64,000 nucleotides of DNA. It comes from Euglena gracilis (lineage: Eukaryota; Euglenida; Euglenophyceae; Euglenales). This document shows positions 22,172 through 33,559 of this stretch, piece by piece. The translations under genes were made by a program, and so were the position numbers. Under the pieces are notes generated by a model, which worked only from the letters and a program-made list of their open reading frames with translations, ran no database searches and was not told the DNA's origin. Position 1 is the stretch's first letter, and each line of letters opens with the position of its first letter. The stretch covers positions 186,001 through 250,000 of the forward strand of contig CP154957.1 of NCBI GenBank assembly GCA_039621445.1, in the 5' to 3' direction.

Positions 22172-22396
22172 TCGTCCCCTAACCTATAGGCCATTCACTT
22201 TGGGGGCCACGAAATCCAGCACACATCGATAATCCCGGGGTTTCCGGACCTACCCAGGGGGGGGGGGGGGGGGGGGGGGGTGCGGGGGGGGGCGGGGGGG
22301 GGTCGCGGGGGGGGCGGGGGGGCAGGGGGGTCCGACCCCCCGTCGCCGGGGTGGTAAGCTTCGCTCTTACTCTAAAGAGATAAGAGCTCAGCGACC
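22172..22396. repeat. G-tract and 41-bp hairpin repeat, copy 2
   Basis: It matches 20,037-20,236: CTAACCTATAGGCCATTCAC, then G-tracts (22,256-22,336), then the 41-bp hairpin sequence at 22,356-22,396, identical by eye to 20,196-20,236. It closes satellite block B. Confidence 0.8.
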
Positions 22397-22545
22397 CCCC
22401 CCCTACCACCTACCTCAAAACCGAAGGCCTTCCCACCCATGCCTGCCCTCCCCCCCCGCCCAGGGGGGGGGGTCGGATGGGGTGCTAAGGGTGCCTGCCC
22501 CAAGCACAAGCCTGGGGCAGACTGCCCAGCACACACGTGGAACAC

Positions 22546-22671
22546 GTTGCGGCTCGCGAGGCCCAGCTGCTGCCGGGTCTTGATGACGTCGAAGGGGTTG
22601 GACACGAAACCGCCCATCGTGCCACCCATGCCACCCGCGATGGTGAACTTCCAGAAGGAGCTCTCCAATTC
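22546..22671 (-). CDS. Mitochondrial carrier (SLC25) exon, third-repeat start
   Basis: The 126-nt exon is bounded by CGCCGCCAG and GTGTTC on the minus strand and encodes 42 residues in phase 0. It contains FWKFTIAGGMGGTMGGFV and SNPFDVIKTRQQLGL, a transmembrane helix ending in the carrier signature PxDxxKxxxQ. This fits helix 5, the start of the third repeat of mitochondrial solute carriers of the inner membrane. It joins in phase with the exon ending at 27,582 on the same strand, which ends in helix 4 and its loop. The helix-6 exon was not found below 22.5 kb, where satellites begin. Confidence 0.7.
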
Positions 22672-22754
22672 CTGGCGGCGGGGCGAAATGTTGCGCGGGG
22701 AATTTCTTGAGACAGGGGGGGATTATACGGATGCGCTCAAAGCCCCCCCCCCAA

Positions 22755-22865
22755 AAAAATGCGCTAAAACATGCGCTAAATATGTGCTAAATCTGCGCCA
22801 AATCTGCGCTAAATCTGCGATAAATATGCGCAAAATATGCGCCAAATATGCGGGAAATATGCGAT
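22755..22865. repeat. Short tandem repeat, TGCGCTAAATC-like
   Basis: About ten units of 10-11 bp (ATGCGCTAAA, CTGCGCTAAAT, ATGCGCCAAAT and variants) lie in tandem. Confidence 0.8.
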
Positions 22866-23534
22866 TTTCAAAACCAGGCCACGGTTTGGATCCTCACCCA
22901 TTGGTTCATTTCAGACCATTTTGCTCCAACTTAGTGCCATTCGGGGCTATTATCGACCATTTTTGGCCATCTTCGACCATTTTCGACTGTTTTGAGTCAT
23001 TTGGGGCCATTTCAGGCCAGTTTTGGGCTATTTTTAGGGCGTCTCAATCATTATTTACCATCCAGAAATTTTACAGCCAAAAATAGGCCAAAATGGCCAA
23101 AAATAATTCAAGTTCAAGGACCCGGGGGGGGGGGGGGAAGCTTTTTGGTACAAAGAGCCACATATCAAGGGGCACAGGCCTCATATTTTTGGTTCGGGTG
23201 CCCTAAAAAAAAAAAGAGGCCTGTGCACCTTTAAGACAACTTTAGGTGATTGCTAAAAAATATGGTGACCATTAGGCACCTGACGCATTTAAAAAATCTG
23301 GGTGCAACTGTGGAAATAGACGAGGTCAAATGAAGGGGTATCCCCATCCCAGCCTGAGATCCTGTTTTGTCAACACGGGGGTTTCCAACGAGAGACCTTC
23401 CAACGAGAGAAGGGGCATTTTAGCTTGGTGACATGAAAAAGGGGTCAACTGTCCAATTTGAAAAAACTGGTTTGTCAATTTTCCCACATAAGTTTAACCC
23501 CCAGGAGGGGTATTAAACTTCCCACCTGCCAATT

Positions 23535-23880
23535 ATAATTATTTTAATATTATATATTAATATATGTATATATATATATGTATATATTACATTAATATAT
23601 ATATATATATATTATGCATATATATGTAATATATATCATATATTATTAGATTATATATTAATATTATATTATTATTTTTATAATATAAAAATATGATAAA
23701 AAAAACATTATAAAAAGTTATAAAAAAACAAATCAAAAGCAGAAAAATGCTCAACAATAAATGAAACACGACGTATGATGATAACTGAACATAACGATGA
23801 TGATAACTGAATTTCAAGTAAATAAAATAAAAAATTGGAAAATTTATAAAAACTTAAAAAAAAAAGTAAAAAATGACAAG
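23535..23880. repeat. AT-rich microsatellite region
   Basis: Long TATATA / TAATAT stretches are followed by A-rich sequence. This is the most AT-rich part of the window. No coding signal. Confidence 0.8.
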
Positions 23881-24984
23881 AAAACGACTGGTTGGCTGGC
23901 CCACCCTTGGTGGGCGGCTTTTTTCTCCTTCACCACCTTCTGCATATGATGTCACCCATCCCAAAGACCCTACTTCCCCCCAGGAGGTCAAAGATGCCCC
24001 ACTCCCCTGCCAGCCATTGCACCCCCAAGCACATTTTTTGAGGCGAAAATGATATTTATTTATCATTCAATTATTTATGGGCCAGCAGCGTTACTTTGGG
24101 GAGGGGTTGATCAACAAAGAACAGGGGAGCAGGCACCTATGGTCACCTCCCATTTTGGTGCTCTGGACGGCTCTGGTCGGCCCCAGTCCAGTCCAGCCCA
24201 GCCCAGGCCACAGTCAGTAAATAATCGGCCATAAGGGGGAGGGTAAACCCCCCCAAATAATAAACCGCCCCGCCCCCCCCCCACAAATAATAACCACCCC
24301 CCCCCTCTGGCAGGTGTGAAGGCAAAGGTGAAAAAGAGTCACAAATTAGCAGAAATGGTGCAAAAAAAATCACAAAAATGGATAAAATTGGTGCGTAAAA
24401 TATGCCAAAAAAGCACACCATTAGAGAGCCTGTGGAGGGGTTTTTGGCGTCGATTTTTGACTTCGAATGCCCAAATAATAAACCCCCCCTGGACCCTGAC
24501 TTCGAGTCCAAATAATAAACCGGGGGGTTTGTTGTTTGGGGGGGTTTACCCCATGAAAAAATGGGCATCCAAATGCATCTGAACACTTTCACTTTTGTCT
24601 TTGGTCACTTTCAGAACTTCTGGGACACTTTTCGTCGCTTTTGACCGGTCCTTTTGGCACCTTTGGCCTTTTTGTCTGCTGTTGGCCACCTCTGGCCGCT
24701 TCCTGTTGTTTTATTCGACCACTTTTGGCCACGTTTGACTGCTTTTGACTGCTTTTGGCCACAATTTACAATTGGCCTCTTTTGGTCGCTTCTGGGCAAC
24801 TGCCACTCTTGTCCACTGTTGCCCACTTCAGTTGTTCCACGTGTGCCCACTTATAGCTTCTTTCGGCCACCGTTGCCGTTTTTAGACCACGTTTGGCCAC
24901 TTTTGGCACTTTTTGCCAAAATTCGGCTGCTTCCGCTGCTTTTTGGCCAGCTTGGCCATTAATGACTGCCAGGAATTTCTTACC

Positions 24985-25440
24985 CGCCCCCCCCCTTGTC
25001 GTACGACCGGGTTCCTGCAACCTGTGACCGGGGGGTGGTCGTAAATGAGGGGGCGGTCGTAGGTAAGGTGGTGTTAATTTTTCGCAACCTGCAACCTGTG
25101 ACCGGGGGGTGGTCGTAATGAGGGGGGCGGTCGTAGGTAAGGTGGTGTTAAATATTTTGCAACTTGCAACCTGTGACCGGGGGGGGGGTCATAACACCCC
25201 CATGACCTGCAATCTGTGACCGGGGGGGGGGGTGGGGGTAAATGAGGGGTGGTCGTATGACAAAGGGGGCAGGTAAAGACCCCCCATGGGGGGGGGGTCC
25301 AGCCTCCGGCTGGCAAAAAGGATGCTGGCTGGAAACGAGCTGCTGGCTGGACCCCCCGCCCCCCCCCCCCGAGGGGATTGGGCGAGGGGGTCTGGGGCTG
25401 GAGAGGGCTGGGCTGGGCAGGGTAAATTTTCCAAAACATT
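24985..25440. repeat. Repeats of CTGTGACCGGGGGG / GGTCGTAAATGAGGGG
   Basis: Four or more units combine CCTGCAACCTGTGACC, a G-tract and GGTCGTAAATGAGGG or GGTCGTAGGTAAGG. The opening block CCTTGTCGTACGACCGGGTT recurs at 27,371-27,390, where the same family occupies 27,357-27,510 beside the carrier exon. Confidence 0.75.
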
Positions 25441-27356
25441 TTTGCCTACTCGATGGTAGAACCAGGCTGGATAGGGGCTGGAGGAACAGCCTACTTACTG
25501 CCACACGTTCTTATGCACAAAAAAATGCAGGGATAGGTGTGCTGGCAGCCTGGTTGGTTGGTCAGCCTGTGGCTGGCTGGCCCGGCCTTCGGCAAGCTGG
25601 CCCGGCCTCCGGCCGGACTGGACCCAACTTTATTTCACTCGACCCCGGGGGGGGGGGGGCGCCCAGCCCGAATTTGGGGTGTTGGCTGGATTTGAGCTGC
25701 TGGCTGGGTGGACCCCGGGGGGGGGGGGGGTAAGGCACCCTCCAGCTTTTGAAATCCCCTGGTAACTGCTTTCGGCCACTTTTGACCATTTTTGCCCACT
25801 TCCTTTTGGGTATTTCCTCTGCTTTTTATTCACTTTTTGTCTGCTTTTGGCCGCTTTTGGCCAATTGTAGACTGCTTATTTTGGCCAGTTTGCGTCCATT
25901 TTCAGACAGGCTCAGCTGAAAGGAAATGTTCGGCGACCTAAAAACAAAAACCCTGGAACGCCCTATCTGAAGGCATTTTGCTTTCCCCGTAACACCACTC
26001 CTGTCCAAGTTATGGTTATTTTGAGGCGTTTTGCAATTTTTTGGGCCATTTCAGAGTCAATAAAAAAATAATATTAAAAACGCCTAAATGGTGGCCAATC
26101 ACAAAAAATAGCTGGTGGCCGAAAGTAAAGCCCTGGGTACCCTCTATCAGGGTCACGCCCGGGCGCCGAGGCCAGCTGCGCGCATGACCCCAAATACAGC
26201 CCGCTTTTGGCCGTTTTTGGGCCATTTTGGGGCCAAAAACCCCAACATTTCAAAAGATCTCCAAAATGGTGGGGAATGAGGAAATCCCCATTTTTTTTAT
26301 TTTGGCAAAATCTGCGTTTTTGGGTTTCCTTGTGGATTTTTTGCTTTTTTCTGGAGTTGTTTGGATTTTTTGCTGGAAAAATTCTTGAGTGCTTTATTGT
26401 CAAGCAATCTTGGAAAAATCGTGTTTTTTATCCCCCCCAAAAAACGGCACAAAAAAAGCACCCAAAATGGCCCCAAAACTGAGCCGGAACATAGACCAGG
26501 CGTGTCGGCGGCCATAACGATGAATGGGGGGATAGATCATCCCCCTGGGTCCACCTCAGAGGAAAATTGCAGTTTTTTGGAAAAACACTGCTGGCTGACC
26601 AGGTTTTTGTCAGTGCTGAGCTCTGAGAGAACAACAATTATGGGGATATAAGAGAGACAATACAAAACAAAACCAACCAATCACTCGAAAAGTCTAATCA
26701 ATCACCCCTGAAAAAAAGTGCGTTGGAAAAAACCATTAGCAAAGGTATTGGAATTACGCACGCAGAGCAAATGGGTGCCCCAGAAAACAGGGCCCATCCC
26801 CCCACCTGTATCCCCCCATATCACCAGGTATGTTGTTGTTTCACAAGAACAACCTTGGGGAACATGCACAACAAATGCAAGAAACTTTTGGCTTTGCATT
26901 TGAAATTGGAAAAAAAAATCTGCTTTGTTTTGAAAACTTACACTTTCCTCTTGAAAAAGCAACTCCGTACTCATTTCAAATTAGCTGTTTGTGAGGTTTG
27001 CCTCTTCGTTTAAGAATCAAAATCTGATTGAGTTTTTTAAAACAAAATCTTCATCACTCCAGCTCAACAGCTTTCATATGGTCTGCAATCAATGCACAGC
27101 ATTTTTTCACGCATGCCACACAAAAATAACAGAGACGTGCACCTGGACTGCTTTTTATGAAAACCTGGGGGGAGGGGTTGTTATTCAGGTATGTGAGTTT
27201 AAATTTTGGTTCTGCACCAGGAAAATTACGAAAATGGCCCCCGTTTTCAGGCCCCCGGCAGATGCTGTGCTGGGTGGATGGGGGGGGGGGAACCCTTGGG
27301 GGAGCGCTCCCAACCCCAAATCCCCCACAGGTAGTTGAAAGTTCCTCGTCCTCCTT

Positions 27357-27510
27357 TTTACCCACCCCCCCTTGTCGTACGACCGGGTTCCTGCAACCTG
27401 TGACCGGGGGGGGGGGGGGTCATAACACCCCCATAACCTGCAACCTGCGACCGGGGGGTGGTCGTAAATGAGGGGGTGGTCGTACGACAAAGGGGGGCGG
27501 GGGCGGGTGA
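27357..27510. repeat. Second locus of the GTCGTACGACCGGG / GGTCGTAAATGAGGG repeat
   Basis: It contains CTTGTCGTACGACCGGGTTC, a G-tract, CAACCTGCGACCGGGGGG and GGTCGTAAATGAGGGGG, and ends with GTACGACAAAGGGG, the inverted form of the opening block. The unit is thus framed by inverted GTCGTAC sequences. Confidence 0.7.
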
Positions 27511-27581
27511 AAAAAAAAGATGATGCTGACCCTGCACGCCAAAAGAACATTCTGCGCACCACAATTGGTCAGTGTGCACAC

Positions 27582-27755
27582 CTCCTCGGAAACCTTCAGC
27601 AACTTCTTGATTGTCTCGTACGTGGTGAAATGGACGGCAGCGAAAGGCACGTTCATCGCTATCAGGCCTTTGCAAAAGCCCTCCAGAGGTTCGGGGATGA
27701 CCCTGGGGACCCCCCTCAAGGTTTTCTCCTTCTGGTGCTTTGTGCTGTGAATTTT
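27582..27755 (-). CDS. Mitochondrial carrier (SLC25) exon, second-repeat end
   Basis: The minus-strand exon encodes VIPEPLEGFCKGL, IAMNVPFAAVHFTTYETIKK and LLKVSEE. This is the second half of a carrier repeat: the EG...KG loop, a helix beginning NVPFAAVHF, and YExxK. The donor is GAGGAG followed by GTGTGC, phase 0. The 5' edge is uncertain (candidate acceptors CCAG near 27,725 and 27,755). The N(V/I)PFxx(I/V)HFxTYE pattern is like mitoferrins (iron carriers), but the substrate cannot be fixed from these exons. Confidence 0.65.
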
Positions 27756-27891
27756 CATCATTTGCCACACTGTCTAGGTGGCTAGGTGGGGGGTGGTCCA
27801 AACCCCAATGGGGGGGGGGTGCCGGGCCAGACCCCAACCACCTGGCATTGGCATTGACCAAACCCTGTCCCGGGTCTATTTGTCCGGACAC

Positions 27892-27974
27892 CCTTGGGTG
27901 GTGTGGCCTGAAGCCTGAAGCGGAGGCCTGGCCGCGATGGTTGTTGGCACGGATGCAAACAACGCACTGAACCC
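27892..27974 (-). CDS. Mitochondrial carrier (SLC25) candidate exon, second-repeat start
   Basis: After an acceptor-like CTTTCGCAG the minus strand encodes GFSALFASVPTTIAARPPLQ and then ASG. This resembles the end of an odd-numbered carrier helix with the P...R...Q signature, although the usual acidic residue is replaced by Thr. It lies directly upstream of the 27.6-kb exon in the right order. The donor (AAGG then GTGTCC) is a guess, and the phase to the next exon is not verified. Confidence 0.45.
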
Positions 27975-28569
27975 CTGCGAAAGATGCGGGGAGGCAGTGA
28001 TCAGCAAGGGGAACGCCGAGGAGACAATTTTGAAAAATTGGTAGCGTACACATTTTCTGGTCCCTGAGGTGAAGGGGGGGGGGTGAATCTGGGGTAATCC
28101 TAATTGCAGCAAGGAAGAAAAAAAACAACCAAACCACACATACACAGTTCTTTTTTCAAAAAAATGAACATGAAGCCCACAACAAAATCAATCATTGACA
28201 AAAAAAATTACATTTTGGCTCAATACCAGCCCCCCCCCCCTGTATTTTGTATTATTTTGTGCGTGCTGAGCTCTTTTTTTACGTTCCTTGATGGTGTGGG
28301 GGGGAAGGAGGGAGTGAGTCAGACCCCCCCTGTGCAGCTGATCTTCCAATTGGGTGGTTTTGGGGCTCAAAAAAAATGCCCAAGAATTGGCGTCCGGCCA
28401 GGGGGACCGATAGCACAAGGAGTGTGATCGAAAGATGCAAAGAGAATTAAAGGTCCCTGGTCTAGCTGCCTGGATCCATGGATCTTTTTCAGTTCCCTAA
28501 TGATTTCCTTTGATTCCCCATCATTTTCGGAAGGTTTGAAAATTTTGTTTTGGGGGACCAAAACTTAGG

Positions 28570-28965
28570 TGGTCTATTTCGTACTTAGCTCACAAAAGTG
28601 GACTTGCCATGCGCAATCGCACAATGCGGGACCCATTTCGGAATTGTGACCTTTTTGGGGTCGTTTTGGGGTCCCGTTTTTGTGTGAAAACGCGTGCCTC
28701 AAAACTCGGGAAACCGGACATCGAGCGCGAAGGGAATTCGAAGGTAATTCAAATCGTGAGAACAGCAATGCACAGTTCTGAAAGCACACTCCATGTACTT
28801 TGTGATCTCACACATTCCACCACCTGGGAGCTGATCAACAAGTTCACACCTCTGAAGAGCATCTACCTGGTGACTGCTGCCACAGTGGCTGCTTTTTTGG
28901 GCCGAAATGGATTCGGGGGTGTCCAGAATTCCAATTGCCTATGGGAAGGTTCTAATTTGTAGGCA
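28570..28965. other. Possible exon region, unassigned
   Basis: The stretch 28,750-28,905 has a protein-like plus-strand frame (TTWELINKFTPLKSIYLVT, then AATVAAFLG). On the minus strand a donor-like CACCAG/GTAGAT lies within it. No family is recognised and the strand is uncertain. Confidence 0.2.
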
Positions 28966-29379
28966 AATCAAGAGCATGCAACCCCGGCCAGAAAAACAAC
29001 TGAATGCAGGGCTCCGTGAAAACCCAAAACTCACTCTGGAAAAGGGGTTGAACGGAGGTATTTCTCACCAACCCAAAAGGCTCGAATCCTTGGCCACAAG
29101 AGGGATGTAATTGGAGTCTGATTTCACACACTGGAACAAATGCTCTTTTGTGCTGCATTTCAAGGCATGTAAATGAGGTGTCCGACAATGGGGTTGCAAA
29201 GACTCCTTTTATATCAGGCTGCATACCATCGAAATCACATTCCTGTCCAACGCATGGAAAGGCATGTAACAGGGTTCGAAAATACATTTCATGGGAACGT
29301 GGCAGATGACACCCTATCAGGCATCCATTTCTGACAAGCAACAAAACACATCAGTGGAAAGTCCCAATGAAGATGAGCC

Positions 29380-29555
29380 AACCGAATCACTTGCGCAAAT
29401 GCGCAAACAAAAACTCACAACTGACTTGCGCAACTGCGCAAAAAAATGCAAATTTCAATGACTTGCACAATTTCGCAAACAAAAACCCACAACTCACTTG
29501 CGGAACTACGCAAAGGAGTGCAAATTTCAATTGCTTGCGCAATTGCGCAAATGAG
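29380..29555. repeat. Minisatellite with TTGCGCAA cores
   Basis: Three to four units of about 57 bp contain CTTGCGCAA(A/C)TGCGCAAA, then CAAAAACTCACAACT. The palindromic core TTGCGCAA recurs at 29,536-29,550 and, diverged, near 29,780. Confidence 0.75.
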
Positions 29556-30279
29556 TTTCAAAGGAAATACAAATCCTTATTTCCCATTGCCCATGGGATG
29601 CTGAAAAAAAACTCACCACCGACCGGCAAGCAAGGAAGGGCTCTGGGAGCCAGTAGCTGAAAACATGCAGAAGGATGTTTTTCATGGTTTTTCGGAGGAG
29701 GGAAATTGGTGGCCCATCTTTCTCATGACAAAACAAGCTGTGCATCACCTGAATGGGGTATTGAAACAGTGTAAATTCTTGTGCAATTGCGCAAAGCAGT
29801 TGGTTTGCCGAAGTGTTATACCGTCAAACATGCATTTGCTTAAGCACCCCGGGGGGTACTGGCTAGCCAATCGGCTAGACACTGGAAAAAATGGACTAGC
29901 TAGAACCCCCCCTCCCCCAGGGGGGGGGGGGTCCGGGGGTCCCCAGGACTGGAAAAAAATTTTTCCCCCGGCGCCGGAGGAAAAATGAGGTTTTTAATAG
30001 GCTGATTTTGTTCCAAAAATTCCCAAAAATGGCCAAAACCGGGCATTTTTGGCCATTTTTGGGGGTCCCAAAAAAAATTATCGGCTCTTCGCGCCGGTCA
30101 CTGGGAAATAATTTTCCACTAGCTAGCCCTGCTAGCAGACCCCCCCCCCCCGGCTGGGGGGGTCTGCTAGAAAACCCACCAGCCAAATTTGGACTAGCTG
30201 CAGTCCAGCCCCCCCCCCCCGGGGGGGGTACTGCAATCCCTTAAGCAAATGCCTGCCGTCAAATCTGCTTTTTCAGACT

Positions 30280-30456
30280 GAAACCGTGTTTGGGCCGATT
30301 TTGAGACATAAAAAGTCTTAAATCTTCGCCCAAAACACGGTTTCAAACAAAAAGGAACAGTGTTTTGGGCCAAGGTTTTAGGGGGGCCCAGGGGCGCCGC
30401 GGTCCCCGCCCCTGGGCTCCCCCTAACTCTTGGCCCAAACACAATTCTTGACATAG
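30280..30456. repeat. Double-hairpin element, copy 1, with TTCTTGACATAGAG tail
   Basis: Two adjacent stems. The first pairs GAAACCGTGTTTGGGC with GCCCAAAACACGGTTTC. The second pairs GTGTTTTGGGCCAAGG and GGGCCCAGGGGCG with CGCCCCTGGGC and CTTGGCCCAAACAC. After the second stem comes TTCTTGACATAGAG. The reverse complement of the whole unit is at 37,202-37,386. Confidence 0.8.
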
Positions 30457-30914
30457 AGAGCTGGTACCCCTTTCAAAGAAAATGAAACTGCTAGGAAACT
30501 CTGTCTGACAGCCAGCAGGATCCATTATGAGAGATACCGTGGTGACAGGCTCAAGGCAGAGCACAGCGGACAATGATTGTAACAGAAACCAGAACTCTTG
30601 TTTTCACTGTTTTCACTGGAACTGACTCAACGCTCGGTCACATTTACACCCTGAAAACAGCAATCTCTCTCCCCACCTGCCGCACCTCTCAACCTTCCCA
30701 AACCAGTGCATCACGATCGTTCGAGAGTCTGTGCAGGAAAAGGCAAAAAAAGAGACTTTTCAGAAATCTCTTTTGGGGGTTTTCTTCAGTTTAAAAATGA
30801 CAAAGGCCCCCCCAAATGGAAAGCCCCCCCCGGCTTCCCAAAAACAAAAAAAAAAAAAAATTCAAATGTGTTCAATTTCAAAAAACAGCAAAACAAACAA
30901 AAAAAAAAAAGACC

Positions 30915-31150
30915 CTCGGGGGGGGGCTTTATATTTGGGGGAGGGCTTTATATTTGGGGGGGGGGGCTTTATATTACCTCCCATTTTTTGCAAAAATGTG
31001 CAATTCTTATCCAAAATGGAGCAGTAGTAGTAAAAAGGTTAGTAGTAAAAAAATGTTGTGTCCACCCAAAATGTTTCCACTTTTTCCTGAACGACACCAG
31101 CGTCTGGCTCCACGTCAGGGGGGGGGGGCTTTATATTTGGGCGGCAAAAC
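30915..31150. repeat. GGGGGGCTTTATATTTGGGGG boxes
   Basis: Four copies of CTTTATATT(T/A) framed by G-tracts occur near 30,928, 30,948, 30,968 and 31,129. The family resembles other AT cores in C/G frames at 24.2-24.5, 32.1-32.3, 60.6-60.8 and 62.7-62.9 kb. No gene is seen here. Confidence 0.65.
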
Positions 31151-31408
31151 CAAACCAGGGGGTTTACCGTTCGATAAGGCTTTTGGTTCATATGATAAGA
31201 TTTTGGTTCATTTTCAAGAAATTTTGTGATTTTGCACTCTTTGGCCGTTTGGGGCCCGAAATGGGTTCCAAAATGGTCATGGTTACATGGGAATCAAAGT
31301 TCGGTTATACCCAAAAATGACAAGTCTGGAGACCCAAGTTGAAGCCTTTAAATGCCATGTCTAACGATACTTTGATATTTCCTTCAGAGATGCGGCCAAT
31401 TAATGTCC

Positions 31409-32060
31409 TGAAACCGTATCTGGGGCTACCCCCGAACCAGCGTCCCAGACGCCGGTTCGGGGTTGAAGCTGACGTCGGGGGGGACCCAAAATAAAAAGCG
31501 CCAAAAAGTGTCCAAAATGGCTTGTAGATGTGTGGTAATCATATTTGAGCAGTTTTTGGAGGGTCTTCGGCCAGAAATTGGAGTTTGTTGTGCAATAATT
31601 TCGTTTTGGCGAATTTTGGTGAATTTCTGAAATAAGAATACAATACAGTATGGATGAAATCTAAGGCCATCTGCTGAAAGCACATGAGAAGGCTTTCGAT
31701 CAAGGGGCAAAATTGCAGGCGAACAGTGGAATTTGGATTTTGCGAACAGGGTGACCCTGTTCGCAAAAAAAGAAGCCTGTCAGGGTCTGACAATGAGATC
31801 GCTGATTTTCAAAGTGCTGCGCAGGCTGAGTTCTGCGGGCATCAAGCGAAAAGTCTTGTGAAGAGCTTTCAATTGATATACAACATGTACCTGAACTGTG
31901 GGATTTGACAAATTTTTGATGCACGATCGAGCGCTATGCGCATTATGTCTCATGTGTAAGGGCTATGTGCATTACGGCTAAATTCTGTGGCCAACTGTCG
32001 AAAGCCCTTGAGAAGATCTTTCAATCAATGGGTTACATGGCATACATTTGAAATCTACCA
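31409..32060 (+). repeat. 600-bp dispersed repeat, copy 1
   Basis: The repeat starts with a GC-rich palindrome (GAACCAGCGTCCCAGACGCC, GGTTCGGGG), then GACCCAAAATAAAAAG, GCCAAAAAGTGTCCAAAATG and TCATATTTGAGCAGTTTTTG. It continues with CTAAGGCCATCTGCTGAAAG, a (GA)GCTTTCGAT-like mark and AAGCGAAAAGTCTTGTG. The same series occurs at 32.7, 35.5 and 61.6 kb. It has no coding capacity, so it is probably a non-autonomous element. Confidence 0.75.
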
Positions 32061-32124
32061 ACTTCGATTGGCGACCAATTTGAACCAAAGCCGCAAAAAT
32101 GTCTCAAACATGGTACCACTCCCC

Positions 32125-32340
32125 CCCCCCCTAATTGACACCCCCCCATAATTGACACCCCCCCCCCTCCCGACCGAAAATTTTTTCAGCCGCTCGCGTC
32201 TTTTCCGCCGGGGTTTGTCAGGAGTCCCTTGTATTTTGCCTTGTCCGTTCGGACCCCCCCATAATTGACACCCCCCCATAATTGACACTACCTGGGGGTT
32301 TGGAGGGTGTCGGGGGTGTCAATTATGGGGGGGGGGGGGG
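32125..32340. repeat. CCCCCCCATAATTGACAC boxes
   Basis: Five copies of (A)TAATTGACA framed by C-tracts, the last inverted (GTGTCAATTATGGGGGGG, near 32,316), enclose about 200 bp. The inverted last copy gives the block terminal inverted repeats. Confidence 0.7.
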
Positions 32341-32479
32341 TGGTATTTAGGGCGGGCTTAAAAAAGAAACCTGCGTGTAACAGTGCGCAAGCTTCCAACT
32401 CTGCTGCTTTTCGGAATTTTTGAAAAAAAAAAATGGCTATTTTAAAAAAAAAAAAAAAAAGGGGAATTATTGCACGAAA

Positions 32480-33010
32480 AACCCCAATTTCAGGCCAACT
32501 ACCCCCCTAAAACTGCTCAGATACGATTATCACACGTCAGCAAACCATTTTAGACACTCTTTGGCACTTTTCATTTTGGGTTCCCCAGACACCGGCTTCC
32601 CGCCCGAACAGGCTTTCAGAACGCCAGTTTGGGCATTCAGGCGTTCGGGCGTGAAGTCAGAGTCACACCTGAGCTGGGGTATATATTTTTGAAACTATGT
32701 ATTGGGGCTCTGGCTTCACGCCCGAACCGGCGTCCAGAACGCCGGTTCGGGCGGGAAGCCGGCGTCTCGGGGACCCAAAATAAAAAGTGCCAAAAAGTGT
32801 CCAAAATGGTTTGTAGACATGTGGCAATCATATCTGAGCAGTTTTTGGGGGTATTTGGCCAGAAACTGGGGTTTTTTGTGCAACGATTTCCATTTGGCCA
32901 AATTTGGTGAATTTCTTAGAACGCCATCCAGCACGGCTGAAATCTAAGGCCCTCTGCTGAAAGCCCTTGAGACGGGCTATCGATCAAGGGGAACAGTGGA
33001 ATTTGGATTT
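32480..33010. repeat. 600-bp dispersed repeat, two partial copies head to head
   Basis: About 32,500-32,640 is an inverted partial copy (CTGCTCAGATACGATTATCA, TTTGGCACTTTTCATTTTGG). 32,690-33,010 is a forward copy starting with the palindrome GAACCGGCGTCCAGAACGCC and continuing with GACCCAAAATAAAAAGTGCC. The two face each other across about 50 bp. Related sequence resumes at 33,590-33,790. Confidence 0.7.
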
Positions 33011-33559
33011 GCGCAAAAAAAGGGTCGGAAACATGCAATCGATTTTCAGGGCCAGGGGTTGCTGACGGCCGCTTGGAAAGTAGAGGTGCAAATAACATGG
33101 GTGGGGAAAAATTGGCGCATAAAAGCGCAAAAGGCGCGGATGCTAACCATGGCCCAACAGAGCAACCCTGGTGTCTTTGTGGCGCAATCATGGCCTTGCT
33201 CAAGGGTCAAATGATGGCTTTTCAATGGCGGGCCATGACTGCTCCACAGGCCTAGGTAAAGGGGCGATGCTCTGATCGGCTGCGTCTGGAGGCTGGGCGG
33301 GAGGGAAAAATGTTGAAAATAGGGGGAATACAAATTAAAATTGGTGGGAAATTGCAAAATGTTTCAAAATGGGGACATTTCGGGAAAGGGGCTGCCGGCC
33401 GCTTTTTGGGCAGAAAATTTGGGAACCCCCGCTGCTGGGTGGCGTGGAGTGCCTGGGGGCAGAATCTTGAAGAACGAGGGATTAGAAACCCGGGGTTTAG
33501 AAGAAGGAAAATTGGTCAGGCGAAGGCGGGGAAATGTGCGTTTGATAAAGGTCTTGTGC

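Larger units (their letters stand above)
22672..27581 (-). other. Repeat-filled intron of the carrier gene (about 4.9 kb)
   Basis: If the two flanking exons are spliced together, this intron holds all of the intervening repeats. These are short (T)GCGC(T)AAAT tandem units (22,760-22,862), AT-rich sequence (23,540-23,880), C-tract boxes (24,240-24,545), degenerate TTTTGGCCAC repeats (24,610-24,960), GACCGGGGGG repeats (24,985-25,440) and unassigned sequence (25,440-27,350). None carries a convincing gene. Confidence 0.5.

Noticed and set aside
22755-29560. CRISPR-like arrays (GCGC units at 22.8 kb, TTGCGCAA units at 29.4 kb)
   Set aside because: Spacers are not unique, units are short minisatellites, and the window is clearly eukaryotic.
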